Shown: positions 7,397 to 14,696 of the stretch, one piece after another
Layout of the letters: the number at the start of each line of letters is the position of its first letter
Position numbering within the stretch: the first letter of the stretch is position 1
Source of the DNA: a virus
DNA length: 64,000 bases
IMG/VR virus record: IMGVR_UViG_3300028844_005117
Location: 1-64,000 of that record
Strand: one strand, 5' to 3'
The notes under the pieces: generated by a model
Told to the model about the DNA's origin: nothing
Seen by the model: only the letters and a program-made list of their open reading frames with translations
Database searches by the model: none
Program-made: the position numbers and the translations under genes

Positions 7397-7403
7397 GAAC
7401 TAG

Positions 7404-7874
7404 ATGCGAATTAGACTAACTGAAAGTCAGTATGACTTAATTAAAATAATCAAAGAGAACTCAGATATATCTGAGAGGATTACTGATGGTATTGATGAGG
7501 TTAAGAAAAAGGCTGATGGTTTATATAGTATTATTACCTTCACAACCATTGCAGAAATTAGAGATGGTGAGACTGACATAAGCGTTATTGAGAAGAGAGT
7601 TGAGACCTTGGCTGATATATTCAGTAAACTAAGTGATAAGGTTTATGTATTCGAACAAAGAAACATGGATGCCGCTGGTAATTGGTTTAATCCTAGGGTA
7701 GAACAAATATGGCACGACATGGATATGGCGTTGTATCGTTTAAGACCCAAGGTTGACGCATTGGAAAATATGGTTAGTATTTTAAAGCCAATATCAAGAG
7801 TTGATGAGTACGGTGAAGGTAGAGAAAAAGACATTCACGGACCATTCGACAATATCACCCCAACAGAAATATAA
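7404..7874 (+). CDS. Helical hypothetical protein with 'LTESQ' N-terminus
   Basis: The 156-aa protein begins 'MRIRLTESQYDLIKIIKE', an N-terminal pattern I associate with structural and unknown proteins of large marine T4-like phages; it is similar in style to the start of the gene at 10758. The rest is almost entirely helical with heptad-like spacing. Its late-type promoter suggests a virion or assembly role, possibly with N-terminal removal after Glu18. No enzyme motif is seen. Confidence 0.6.
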   Translation: MRIRLTESQYDLIKIIKENSDISERITDGIDEVKKKADGLYSIITFTTIAEIRDGETDISVIEKRVETLADIFSKLSDKVYVFEQRNMDAAGNWFNPRVEQIWHDMDMALYRLRPKVDALENMVSILKPISRVDEYGEGREKDIHGPFDNITPTEI

Positions 7875-7893
7875 AAGAAAATTCACTTTTTAT

Positions 7894-7924
7894 TTGTTTT
7901 ATCGGAATTAAATGCTTATATTTG
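7894..7924 (+). promoter_or_regulatory. Host-type promoter (TTG-N20-TATATTTG)
   Basis: TTG at 7894-7896, 20 bases, TATATTTG at 7917-7924: full consensus, 23 bases before the lipoprotein ATG. Confidence 0.75.
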
Positions 7925-7947
7925 TATTAACCAATTAAATAAACAAC

Positions 7948-8502
7948 ATGAAAAAGTTATTATTTGTATTAGCATTAGCACTTACCTTCACTTCTTGTCA
8001 GAAAGAAGATATCCAACCAAACGTAGAGATTGTTGAGGTTGAAGAAACTGGAATTGACTTATATGGTGAATGGAGATTGTTAGACGGTCAAATGTTTATT
8101 GAAAACATGGATACTGGTGTTAACTCTGTATACGACCACTTTAGTCCAACCAAGCCAACATCAAGTCTTAGATATGAAGGAGCACAATTCGAATTCGAAA
8201 CAATCGAAGCTGGTGTTACTACATGGGAGTTTATTGCAGCACCTAATTTAGGTGCCTATGGTGAATTCATCTTAAATGGTGATACAAACGAACCTTACGG
8301 ATTAAATATCACCAATAGTCATTGGACAGTTATGGAACACGCTACTGGCGCATCACAATTAGGTGGGTCATCTAGACCAATATCAGCTGAGGTTGAGAGT
8401 TATGATGATAATATTGTTGTATTCTTAGTACAAGAAGGTAGCACATCGATTGGTGGTTATAACTGTATGTATTATTCAAAATTAAGGTTTCAAAAACAAT
8501 AA
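7948..8502 (+). CDS. Lipocalin-like surface lipoprotein
   Basis: The 184-aa protein has a lipoprotein signal peptide with the lipobox Phe-Thr-Ser-Cys (Cys17). Cys is followed by Gln-Lys-Glu-Asp, which fits the Lys-(Asp/Glu)2 surface-export signal described for Bacteroidota lipoproteins. The mature part opens with 'LYGEWRLLDGQ', a beta-strand start typical of lipocalin-like domains, and continues as alternating strands. It is expected on the outside of the host cell. Together with its host-type promoter this suggests expression during infection to change the host surface, for example superinfection exclusion (inference). Confidence 0.8.
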   Translation: MKKLLFVLALALTFTSCQKEDIQPNVEIVEVEETGIDLYGEWRLLDGQMFIENMDTGVNSVYDHFSPTKPTSSLRYEGAQFEFETIEAGVTTWEFIAAPNLGAYGEFILNGDTNEPYGLNITNSHWTVMEHATGASQLGGSSRPISAEVESYDDNIVVFLVQEGSTSIGGYNCMYYSKLRFQKQ

Positions 8503-8504
8503 GT

Positions 8505-8672
8505 ATGAAATACACTAAAGAACAAAAAGAAAAGGCTGCTTTGAAGGCTGTTGAGATTATGGAAAATGTCAGTATAACATCAACCAAAAGTTCGAGTAGA
8601 CTTCAAAGTAGACTTATTAACGAGTTGTGTCTTCTGTATAAGGAAATTGAATTCCTTAAAGGTATGTTATAA
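8505..8672 (+). CDS. Small helical hypothetical protein
   Basis: A 55-aa frame from ATG 8505, two bases after the lipoprotein stop, to TAA 8672. It is a charged helix, a Ser/Thr-rich turn and a second helix ending 'YKEIEFLKGML', consistent with a small coiled-coil dimer. It is likely co-transcribed with the lipoprotein gene. Confidence 0.55.
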   Translation: MKYTKEQKEKAALKAVEIMENVSITSTKSSSRLQSRLINELCLLYKEIEFLKGML

Positions 8673-8684
8673 AATTTAAATAAT

Positions 8685-8768
8685 ATGAAAGATTTTTGGA
8701 AACCAATAGGAATGTACATAAGTAAATTTGTAAGAAAACCTAAGTACTTAAGAACACCTAAAAAATAG
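8685..8768 (+). CDS. Possible tiny basic peptide
   Basis: A 27-aa frame between two better-supported small genes, with little spacing on either side. It is strongly basic and aromatic. Length alone cannot prove it; collinear packing is the only support. Confidence 0.3.
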   Translation: MKDFWKPIGMYISKFVRKPKYLRTPKK

Positions 8769-8772
8769 AAAT

Positions 8773-8928
8773 ATGAATTTATATAAAATAACATACAACG
8801 GAAATACTCAATACATAGTAGCTAAATCTTATCAAGGTGTTCACGATACATGGCATCTAGTAAAAGACAGATACCAAATAACTAATATTGAATTAGTAGA
8901 AGAAAATATAAAAATTGAGACCACTTAA
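8773..8928 (+). CDS. Small hypothetical protein
   Basis: A 51-aa frame from ATG 8773 to TAA 8928, beginning 'MNLYKITYNGNTQYIVAKS', a beta-hairpin-like pattern common in small phage proteins. It follows the preceding short frames on the same strand. Confidence 0.5.
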   Translation: MNLYKITYNGNTQYIVAKSYQGVHDTWHLVKDRYQITNIELVEENIKIETT

Positions 8929-8944
8929 ATTATTTCTACATTTA

Positions 8945-9067
8945 ATGATAATACTTCATTTAATTATGTCGTATCTATCAGTAGTAAACAACGGGAAGCA
9001 TCTATGGCTTTATCTATTCTTTGCTGGGTATTTTATCCTTAGATTACGAAATGTAGAAACTAAGTGA
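8945..9067 (+). CDS. Possible small membrane peptide
   Basis: A 40-aa frame (an internal ATG at 8966 would give 33 aa) with one hydrophobic segment ('HLWLYLFFAGYFIL'). It ends convergently inside the minus-strand gene by 8 bases. Weak support; the stretch holds nothing else. Confidence 0.3.
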   Translation: MIILHLIMSYLSVVNNGKHLWLYLFFAGYFILRLRNVETK

Positions 9068-9323
9068 TGTGAAGGTGTTTCTTTATAAATGGTAGTACAG
9101 CCTCAGTTTTTAAATAAAAGACACGACAGAGTATCAGAGATAGGGAATACATCGCACTATATCGTTCATTTGGGTTGGATAGTTTATATACCTTCCCATC
9201 TTCCTCAATTTTAATTACTCGTTTAAAATTGCCAGTTGTTGATGGGTATCCATTCTCGTTGACACGCATCCTTATTATTGGAAAACCCTCTTTTAAAAAT
9301 CTAAGTATAATTTCATCATTCAT
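9060..9323 (-). CDS. Hypothetical protein
   Basis: An 87-aa protein with a basic/aromatic beta-rich N-terminal half and a hydrophobic 'SLSLILCRVFYL' segment near residue 60. It overlaps the next upstream gene by 8 bases. No family recognised. Confidence 0.55.
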   Translation of the reverse strand: MNDEIILRFLKEGFPIIRMRVNENGYPSTTGNFKRVIKIEEDGKVYKLSNPNERYSAMYSLSLILCRVFYLKTEAVLPFIKKHLHIT

Positions 9324-9627
9324 TTACAATAATATATTCAAAGTCAATATCCTCAGTTAAGGTTTGTTCGTAATCACCACCAATTGATATATTATCCACA
9401 AATTGACGGTACCAATTCTTTTTAATTAATGGAGCGTTATTATCTAACAACCAATTAAAGGTTATTGCGTAAGAATAATCTTCCTCTAAATCAAATGTCC
9501 TTCTAATGAAATCCTCTAAATTTGAATAACCGATTTCAATCGAATCATTATCAATACTATATACACAACCACCCTCTATAGAACAATAGAAATTTTTATT
9601 TAAGAATTTTATTATCATATTTTTCAT
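9316..9627 (-). CDS. Hypothetical acidic protein
   Basis: The start is taken as ATG 9627 (a TTG at 9633 would add two residues). The 103-aa protein is acidic and aromatic, with 'GGCVYSIDNDSIEIGY' and a C-terminal acidic strand. It is coupled to the downstream 87-aa gene by overlap. The function is unknown. Confidence 0.55.
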   Translation of the reverse strand: MKNMIIKFLNKNFYCSIEGGCVYSIDNDSIEIGYSNLEDFIRRTFDLEEDYSYAITFNWLLDNNAPLIKKNWYRQFVDNISIGGDYEQTLTEDIDFEYIIVNE

Positions 9628-9663
9628 ATACAATAATAGGATTTTTATTTGTAAAGGTAAAGA

Positions 9664-9735
9664 TTAAAATGAGGTAATCATATGGTCACCAAACTCTTCC
9701 CAATCATCAATTTCATCTTCTGGTTCTTTTAACAT
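9664..9735 (-). CDS. Possible acidic micropeptide
   Basis: A 23-aa highly acidic frame from ATG 9735. A TATTTATT element lies just upstream on this strand. Coding is unproven; the segment could instead be leader sequence for 9627. Confidence 0.2.
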   Translation of the reverse strand: MLKEPEDEIDDWEEFGDHMITSF

Positions 9736-9756
9736 AATAACTTTAAAAATAAATAC

Positions 9757-9787
9757 TTGAAACTTTACTAAAAATAACGTATATTTG
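9757..9787 (+). promoter_or_regulatory. Host-type promoter (TTG-N20-TATATTTG)
   Basis: TTG 9757-9759, 20 bases, TATATTTG 9780-9787. The ATG of the next gene is only 4 bases after the -7 box, so the message should be leaderless or nearly so. Confidence 0.75.
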
Positions 9788-9791
9788 GGTA

Positions 9792-10115
9792 ATGGATAGT
9801 GAAGATAAATTAAGACGTTGGGTTGAGTATTCATTATGTGAATGGGCATTGGTAATATACCCAAGGTCTGGTTCTAAATCAACAACTTTCAATTCATTTT
9901 GTGAACGACTTAAAGAGTCAATAATAAATGATAATTTATCTAGTAGGGATAAAAATGTCTTAAGTTATATATCCTATAAGGCGAATAGAACGTTTTCTTT
10001 GAATGATAAAGATATTGGTGACATATGTTGTGGGTTCTTTATTAATGATAGATGGAATAGATACCAAAGGGCTATTAGATATATGAAAAAGGTTAACTGG
10101 GAATTAGTAGATTGA
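9792..10115 (+). CDS. Hypothetical protein, early
   Basis: A 107-aa helical, charged protein with two adjacent cysteines ('DICCGFF', about residue 77). The start is fixed by the promoter 4 bases upstream and there is no nearby alternative Met. It ends 12 bases into the convergent gene. No family recognised. Confidence 0.65.
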   Translation: MDSEDKLRRWVEYSLCEWALVIYPRSGSKSTTFNSFCERLKESIINDNLSSRDKNVLSYISYKANRTFSLNDKDIGDICCGFFINDRWNRYQRAIRYMKKVNWELVD

Positions 10116-10355
10116 TTTAATTTTAATTCTACCAGCCTTGTATTCATATTCCTTCATTTTCAAGTATTCTCTTGCAACACCCCTTACTTTAGATATTGGG
10201 AAGACACCAATAAATGGTTTATGTGCGACCTCAGTTACACGCATGACCGCACCATCACGACTTTTACTTTGACCTTTAACATATTGATAAACTGCTGGAT
10301 GTGAGTCCAGTATCATTATGTTCATAGCTTTCCATATTAATGTTGTATCCGTCAT
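10104..10355 (-). CDS. Hypothetical basic protein
   Basis: The start is ATG 10355; the longer frame to 10436 would run into the thioredoxin gene. The 83-aa product is basic in its C-terminal half ('GRIKIKSIY') with an Ala/Val-rich middle. It shares the palindromic promoter element at 10369-10380 with thioredoxin. Confidence 0.55.
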   Translation of the reverse strand: MTDTTLIWKAMNIMILDSHPAVYQYVKGQSKSRDGAVMRVTEVAHKPFIGVFPISKVRGVAREYLKMKEYEYKAGRIKIKSIY

Positions 10356-10368
10356 TGAATATTTAATG

Positions 10369-10380
10369 TATTTATAAATA
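10369..10380. promoter_or_regulatory. Palindromic bidirectional late promoter element
   Basis: TATTTATAAATA is a perfect palindrome and carries the late core TATTTATA on both strands. It is 12 bases from the thioredoxin ATG (10393) and 13 bases from the divergent ATG (10355), so it can serve both. Confidence 0.5.
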
Positions 10381-10392
10381 AACATAGAAATT

Positions 10393-10704
10393 ATGAAAAG
10401 TATAGTGGTGGACGACAAAACAATAAAAACATTCATTAATGAGGGTATCGTAGTATTAGACTTCTGGGCACCTTGGTGTGGTCCATGTAAAACCTTAGGA
10501 CCAATAATTGATTCATTAGCAAAAAATAATGAAGGTGTTAACGTTGGTAAAGTTAATGTTGATGATAGTGGAATTTCAGCGGCAGCTTATGGTATAAGAA
10601 CTATACCAACAATAATTTTCTTTAAAGATGGTGAGGAAAGTACAAGAATAAATGGTGTTCATTCGTTAAGTGCACTACAAAAAATTATTGATGAATTAGT
10701 CTAA
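10393..10704 (+). CDS. Thioredoxin
   Basis: This 103-aa protein is a compact thioredoxin of usual length, with the active site WCGPC at residues 28-32 after 'VLDFWAP' and the cis-proline segment 'TIPTIIFFKDG' near residue 75. It reduces protein disulphides in the cytoplasm; in phages thioredoxins can supply ribonucleotide reductase or act as polymerase partners. No reductase gene is in the window, so its partner is unknown. It is expressed from the palindromic late-type element. Confidence 0.93.
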   Translation: MKSIVVDDKTIKTFINEGIVVLDFWAPWCGPCKTLGPIIDSLAKNNEGVNVGKVNVDDSGISAAAYGIRTIPTIIFFKDGEESTRINGVHSLSALQKIIDELV

Positions 10705-10731
10705 CATTTTAGCTTTTTCAATGATTGGGAA

Positions 10732-10746
10732 ATATTTATTATTAAA
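10732..10746 (+). promoter_or_regulatory. Putative late promoter element
   Basis: TATTTATTATTAAA lies about 12 bases before the ATG at 10758, matching the late-type core. Confidence 0.4.
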
Positions 10747-10757
10747 CAATAAAGTTA

Positions 10758-11096
10758 ATGAAAATTAAAATAAACGATAGACAAGGCTTACTGTTAACTA
10801 AGTTTGTGATGAATGAATCAAATGATTATGAATTCATCATAAAGAACGTGGTTGATGACTTAAATCTTAACTATGAACCAACGGTTGGAATGTATCGTGA
10901 GGGTGGTGAATATTTTGAACAACCAATTGTCAAGATTAAAGCTGACAATGAAATGGTTTCACCAGAACATTTATTTTATTATTTAGAATACAAACATAAG
11001 GGTGCTGGGAAGTCATTATTAAAGCAGATTATTTTAGATTGGTTAAATGGTGATATAAAGAATTATAAATTAACGAAAAACGTTGGGCTGAGATAA
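10758..11096 (+). CDS. Hypothetical protein
   Basis: A 112-aa protein starting 'MKIKINDRQGLLLTKFVMNE' then Ser, similar in style to the 'LTESQ' N-terminus at 7404 and compatible with prohead-protease trimming. The rest is mixed alpha/beta with a basic C-terminus. A late-type element is upstream. No enzymatic motif. Confidence 0.6.
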   Translation: MKIKINDRQGLLLTKFVMNESNDYEFIIKNVVDDLNLNYEPTVGMYREGGEYFEQPIVKIKADNEMVSPEHLFYYLEYKHKGAGKSLLKQIILDWLNGDIKNYKLTKNVGLR

Positions 11097-11106
11097 TGGA
11101 TTGGGT

Positions 11107-11430
11107 ATGGGGTTGAAGAATAAAATAAGGAAAGCACTTAGAGAATCTTATGGAGAATTCACGACCAATTTAGAACACGAATATTTAAACGAAGTTACAC
11201 AAGCATTAATAGTAGGTTCAACACATGACAAGGAAGAATGGGCTACTTATAATCAAGTCATTGTAGAGTTAAAACACAACATAAAGGATACTTTAAAAGT
11301 TAGAGAATTATTGTATAGATTAACAAATCGTGAAGACCCAAACAATGCATGCATAGAAGTTATCAAAGAAATTAATGGTAGAACTGATGAACTTGAAAGG
11401 TTATATAATAAGATAAATAATTTTTCATAA
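11107..11430 (+). CDS. Hypothetical protein, paralogue of next gene
   Basis: The start is ATG 11107; the TTG at 11101 is less likely. The 107-aa protein begins 'MGLKNKIRKALRE' then Ser, a good capsid-targeting/protease-site look-alike (Leu-Arg-Glu13). The body from about residue 35 ('ALIVGSTHDKEEWATYNQVI') aligns with the next gene product, pointing to a tandem duplication. Helical; no known family. Confidence 0.6.
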   Translation: MGLKNKIRKALRESYGEFTTNLEHEYLNEVTQALIVGSTHDKEEWATYNQVIVELKHNIKDTLKVRELLYRLTNREDPNNACIEVIKEINGRTDELERLYNKINNFS

Positions 11431-11548
11431 TTATTTTCTGGGCATACATTAAGGAATCAAAGATAACCAAAAATTTAACACATTTTCTAGTCGAAACGGG
11501 TATCTCAATGCTATTTATTGTTATAAAATAAAAGTAAAAAATTGGCAC

Positions 11549-11887
11549 ATGAAAGATACTAATTTTAAAACACAAGCAAGTTTCAGTAATAATAATTCAC
11601 TAGAGAAAATGTATGGGAGATTACTTAGAACCACATTAATTAATATTGATGATGATAATGGGTACAGAGATGAAACATATAGAATAATAATATTTGAATT
11701 ACAAAAAGAACATGACTATAATACCTACGATGAAATCAAATATAGGATAACCGATGGTGAAGATGTTAATGAGGTTTTTTATGACATAATACAACGAGGG
11801 GATTATTCCAGTAGTGTAATATGGCTTATGAAAGAACAAATAGAATGTTATATTGACGAAGATAAATATAAAAGATTTTATCAATAA
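11549..11887 (+). CDS. Hypothetical protein, paralogue of previous gene
   Basis: A 112-aa protein whose middle ('TYRIIIFELQKEHDYNTYDE', then 'YRITDGEDVNEVFYDII') parallels 'NQVIVELKHNIKDTLKVREL' and 'YRLTNREDPNNACIEVI' in the gene before it. It lacks that gene's amphipathic N-terminus. The 118-base gap in front holds a TATTTATTGTTATAAAA late-like element near 11512. It is followed by a terminator. Confidence 0.6.
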   Translation: MKDTNFKTQASFSNNNSLEKMYGRLLRTTLINIDDDNGYRDETYRIIIFELQKEHDYNTYDEIKYRITDGEDVNEVFYDIIQRGDYSSSVIWLMKEQIECYIDEDKYKRFYQ

Positions 11888-11889
11888 GG

Positions 11890-11918
11890 AAATGTGGCTT
11901 CGGTCACATTTTTTTTTT
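11890..11918 (+). terminator. Rho-independent terminator
   Basis: Stem AATGTG (11891-11896) pairs with CACATT (11905-11910) around a CTTCGG loop and runs into nine or more T. It closes the unit ending at 11887. Confidence 0.8.
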
Positions 11919-11927
11919 GAAATAATA

Positions 11928-11958
11928 TTGCTTATATCATTTAGTTTTAGTACCTTTG
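11928..11958 (+). promoter_or_regulatory. Host-type promoter (TTG-N20-TACCTTTG)
   Basis: TTG 11928-11930, 20 bases, TACCTTTG 11951-11958: full TAnnTTTG match, 16 bases before the LRR gene ATG and right after a terminator. Confidence 0.75.
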
Positions 11959-11974
11959 TGGTAAATTAATAGTA

Positions 11975-13402
11975 ATGAGTAAATTAGACGTAACCGAAAG
12001 GTTAGCATTTTTAGCGGAAAAGTTTGATGTGTTTGAAACAGATTCAGATGGTAACGCTAATGATAAACGTAATAGTTTACATGAGGAAGGGTGGGAAAAA
12101 ATAAAAATATATGGTGGTCGTGAAAATCACTTGGTGATTGCTGTAGTATCATCAAAACCAAATAAAAGGGGGTTCCCTATTATTAAAGTTAGTGTAGCAT
12201 ATAATGTATTTACGGCTATGGTTGGTGCTGACCCGACACCGAACAAAATTTGTTTACAATGGATGCTTAATACATTCTGTAGAGATTTAAAGGAGGGGTA
12301 TGATGCTGAGGCAAGACGATTTGTTGAAGAGGACTTACCACAAGCTAATGAATACTTAACACTATTCGAGGCGAATAAAAGAAAGAAGAAGTTTAGGGAG
12401 ATGGCTGAATATAGTCTTAAGGGGTTTAAGGACATCACCAACATAAATGAATATAGAAGTTTAAGTCAATTATTTGATGCGGTAGACCCGTTCATTATAA
12501 GAGACCCAAGCGAGATTGAAAGTATAATGAATAGATATGTAAATATGGGACAAGCAACAATACCGTTTAAAGATAGACGATACACGGTATTTGTTCCTAA
12601 AACATTGGATGCTAATGTTATCTTTGATAGGTTTTCAAGTTGGTGTACAGCTAAGGCTGGTAATGGCATGTTTAAAAATTATACTGAGAATTATAGAAAA
12701 CCCAATGGTGATAAAGCAGATATCTACATTGTCATTGATAATGGGTTCTTTGAAGGGTTAAATGAGAATATTTATCAGTTACACTTTGAAACTAGACAGA
12801 TTAAGGATAGGAGTAATAGTATACATAAGAATACTGATTTATATGATGAAGTCTTAACAAGAAGTGTTGGGTTAACAAACTACTTAGGTAGTGAGTTGAT
12901 GGGGATGGCTAAGGATTTTAAAGACGGTGTTGATAGTAACTATTATATTGATATCTTGACTGAGTTTGGGTTTACTGAATCGTTGTTTGAATTCTTTGAT
13001 GAAGAGACACCGATTATAAAGATTGATTCTGGGACTTCAAATAAGAAGCGTAAGGTACCTAAATTACCAGATGTATCTAGATTTAAAGAATTAGAGATGA
13101 TGGTTATTATGGATTCATCATTATCAGTTTTACATCCATCGATTGGGTCATTGAAAAATTTGATGCTTCTTTCGTTGAATGGGAATAAAATAAAGGAATT
13201 ACCAAGTGAATTAGGGAAACTTAAAAACTTAGAGTTTCTTAACTTAGTTGGGAATCCCATTACGGTTATTCCAGAGTCAATTAAGATGTTAGATAAGTCT
13301 AGAGGTGGGAAACTATATAGACTAGCGATAAATAAAAAAGATATTAGTGAGAACAATTATCAAAAATTAGTGGAACTATTACCAAGTGTAAAGTTTAACT
13401 AA
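11975..13402 (+). CDS. Leucine-rich-repeat protein with N-terminal 'WCTA' domain
   Basis: The 475-aa protein has two parts. Residues about 150-300 contain 'FSSWCTAKAGNGMF', a Tyr-rich segment, 'IYIVIDNG' and 'YQLHFETRQIKDR', a set of motifs I associate with a poorly described domain of large phages. Residues about 375-455 form two to three leucine-rich repeats ('LMLLSLNGNKIKELPSELG', 'LEFLNLVGNPITVIPES'). LRRs normally bind proteins, so a role in binding or modifying a host target is plausible. Its host-type promoter and flanking terminators make it a single-gene early unit. No signal peptide, so it should act in the cytoplasm. Confidence 0.75.
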   Translation: MSKLDVTERLAFLAEKFDVFETDSDGNANDKRNSLHEEGWEKIKIYGGRENHLVIAVVSSKPNKRGFPIIKVSVAYNVFTAMVGADPTPNKICLQWMLNTFCRDLKEGYDAEARRFVEEDLPQANEYLTLFEANKRKKKFREMAEYSLKGFKDITNINEYRSLSQLFDAVDPFIIRDPSEIESIMNRYVNMGQATIPFKDRRYTVFVPKTLDANVIFDRFSSWCTAKAGNGMFKNYTENYRKPNGDKADIYIVIDNGFFEGLNENIYQLHFETRQIKDRSNSIHKNTDLYDEVLTRSVGLTNYLGSELMGMAKDFKDGVDSNYYIDILTEFGFTESLFEFFDEETPIIKIDSGTSNKKRKVPKLPDVSRFKELEMMVIMDSSLSVLHPSIGSLKNLMLLSLNGNKIKELPSELGKLKNLEFLNLVGNPITVIPESIKMLDKSRGGKLYRLAINKKDISENNYQKLVELLPSVKFN

Positions 13403-13420
13403 TAATAATAAAAGATAATT

Positions 13421-13448
13421 AAAGCCTCACAATTGTGGGGCTTTTTTT
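13421..13448 (+). terminator. Rho-independent terminator
   Basis: AAAGCCTCAC (13421-13430) and GTGGGGCTTT pair around AATT, followed by a T run. It ends the LRR gene unit. Confidence 0.85.
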
Positions 13449-13496
13449 GTTAATAGACTTCTATTTATGAATAGAGGTTATTAAAAATGTAAAATT

Positions 13497-14066
13497 ATGA
13501 GTGTTATGAAATGGAAAAGAGAAGGTAAAGGTGATTATGCTGGTCCAATTGGTAAGCCAATTGTTGAGTACTTAGAAAAGTTATTTGATGAAGAATTAGA
13601 AAAAGGATTCAGATTAAAGGTAGCTGTTGGTACCGATTCTCAAAAGAAGGGTGGTGGATATAAATTCGCTACAGTAATCCTAATCTCAACAGAAAGAAGT
13701 CTTGGGTTAGATAAGGATGGTACTGAAATTATGAAAGGTGGTGGTGCTATGATTATCGGTGCAACATTCTGGGAAGAAATGAAGGCTAGTACTAGGGCTA
13801 AGAAGCATAGGGAACTTGAGGTTCTTAACCAAAGAATGGTATTAGAAGTAAGTAAGTCTATTGAAGTGGCGTATGAAATTGCACCATTGTTAGATTTGTA
13901 TGGAATCAAGTTAGAGATTCACGCTGACATCAACCCAGACCCAGATAGAGGTGCATCTAACAGTGCTTTAAATGAGGCGGTTGGTTACATCTTAGGTATG
14001 GGTTATGAGTATAAGGTTAAACCAGAAGCATGGGCAGCTTCAAAAGCAGCTGATAATCTTTGCTAA
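13497..14066 (+). CDS. YkuK-like RNase H-fold protein
   Basis: The 189-aa protein has 'VAVGTDSQKKGGGYKFATVI' (residues about 42-61), the Asp-containing first strand and following hairpin of the YkuK/DUF458 family, an RNase H-like fold. Further conserved acids are near 'EIHADINPDPDRGASN' (137-152), and a C-terminal 'KPEAWAASKAADNLC' helix follows. The family's substrate is not firmly established; nucleic-acid binding is expected. Length is close to bacterial members. It has its own weak upstream TATTTATG element. Confidence 0.8.
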   Translation: MSVMKWKREGKGDYAGPIGKPIVEYLEKLFDEELEKGFRLKVAVGTDSQKKGGGYKFATVILISTERSLGLDKDGTEIMKGGGAMIIGATFWEEMKASTRAKKHRELEVLNQRMVLEVSKSIEVAYEIAPLLDLYGIKLEIHADINPDPDRGASNSALNEAVGYILGMGYEYKVKPEAWAASKAADNLC

Positions 14067-14106
14067 CTATTGATTTTTACCCCGTCCTTAGTATATTTAT
14101 TGATGT

Positions 14107-14265
14107 ATGCATAAATTTCAATTAAAGACTAAGGACGGTGAGGTAATTAACAAGGTATATGCAACCTCTATTAATGAGGCACGTAGTATCTTTGCTAAGA
14201 TAAAACACTTACCAATAAGTGATTTAGTTAGACTCTTTAATGTTGTTATTGAGTCCAATACTTAG
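14107..14265 (+). CDS. Small hypothetical protein
   Basis: A 52-aa frame from ATG 14107, with a late-like TATATTTAT just upstream (14092-14100). It begins 'MHKFQLKTKDGEVINKVYA', a two-stranded sheet plus helix arrangement common in small T4-like phage proteins. The function is unknown. Confidence 0.6.
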   Translation: MHKFQLKTKDGEVINKVYATSINEARSIFAKIKHLPISDLVRLFNVVIESNT

Positions 14266-14326
14266 ATTAGTTAATATTAAAATATAATTTATTTTGTATT
14301 ACTAAGATTTTTGTGGTATTTCAATA

Positions 14327-14340
14327 TATTTATTATTAAA
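14327..14340 (+). promoter_or_regulatory. Putative late promoter element
   Basis: TATTTATTATTAAA, 27 bases before the ATG at 14368. Confidence 0.45.
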
Positions 14341-14367
14341 GATAATATTTTTTTAAACTTAATAGGT

Positions 14368-14586
14368 ATGTCAAAAAACACAAAACAAAAAACTGTCTTC
14401 ATTGAAGAAAACAACTTAGTTGATTTAATCGATAACATTATCACTGAGGCTGTTGCTTCTGAAAAGAAAGTATGGATTGCTGAAAACGAAAAGAAATCAG
14501 CACATAAAAACTCTCTTTTAGAATCAAGAGTTGCGAAACTAGAGAAGATGCTTTTGAATGCGAAAGTAACTAAAACAGTTAAGTAA
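14368..14586 (+). CDS. Small coiled-coil protein
   Basis: The start is ATG 14368 rather than the upstream non-ATG extension, because the promoter-like element lies in between. The 72-aa product is helical, with a heptad-like C-terminal half ('LLESRVAKLEKMLLNAKV'). A 12-base-pair terminator follows. The late-type promoter suggests a structural or assembly role. Confidence 0.6.
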   Translation: MSKNTKQKTVFIEENNLVDLIDNIITEAVASEKKVWIAENEKKSAHKNSLLESRVAKLEKMLLNAKVTKTVK

Positions 14587-14610
14587 AAAACTTAAAAAAT
14601 TAAATAAATC

Positions 14611-14646
14611 ATAGCTGGTAACTTAATTGTTACTGGCTATTTTTAT
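14611..14646 (+). terminator. Rho-independent terminator
   Basis: A 12-base stem (14611-14622 with 14629-14640, two G-T pairs) around a TTAATT loop, followed by a short T run. Confidence 0.75.
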
Positions 14647-14696
14647 TCCCTAAACTTTAGCGTTTACATTGAGATGTACTATAGTATATTTAATCT

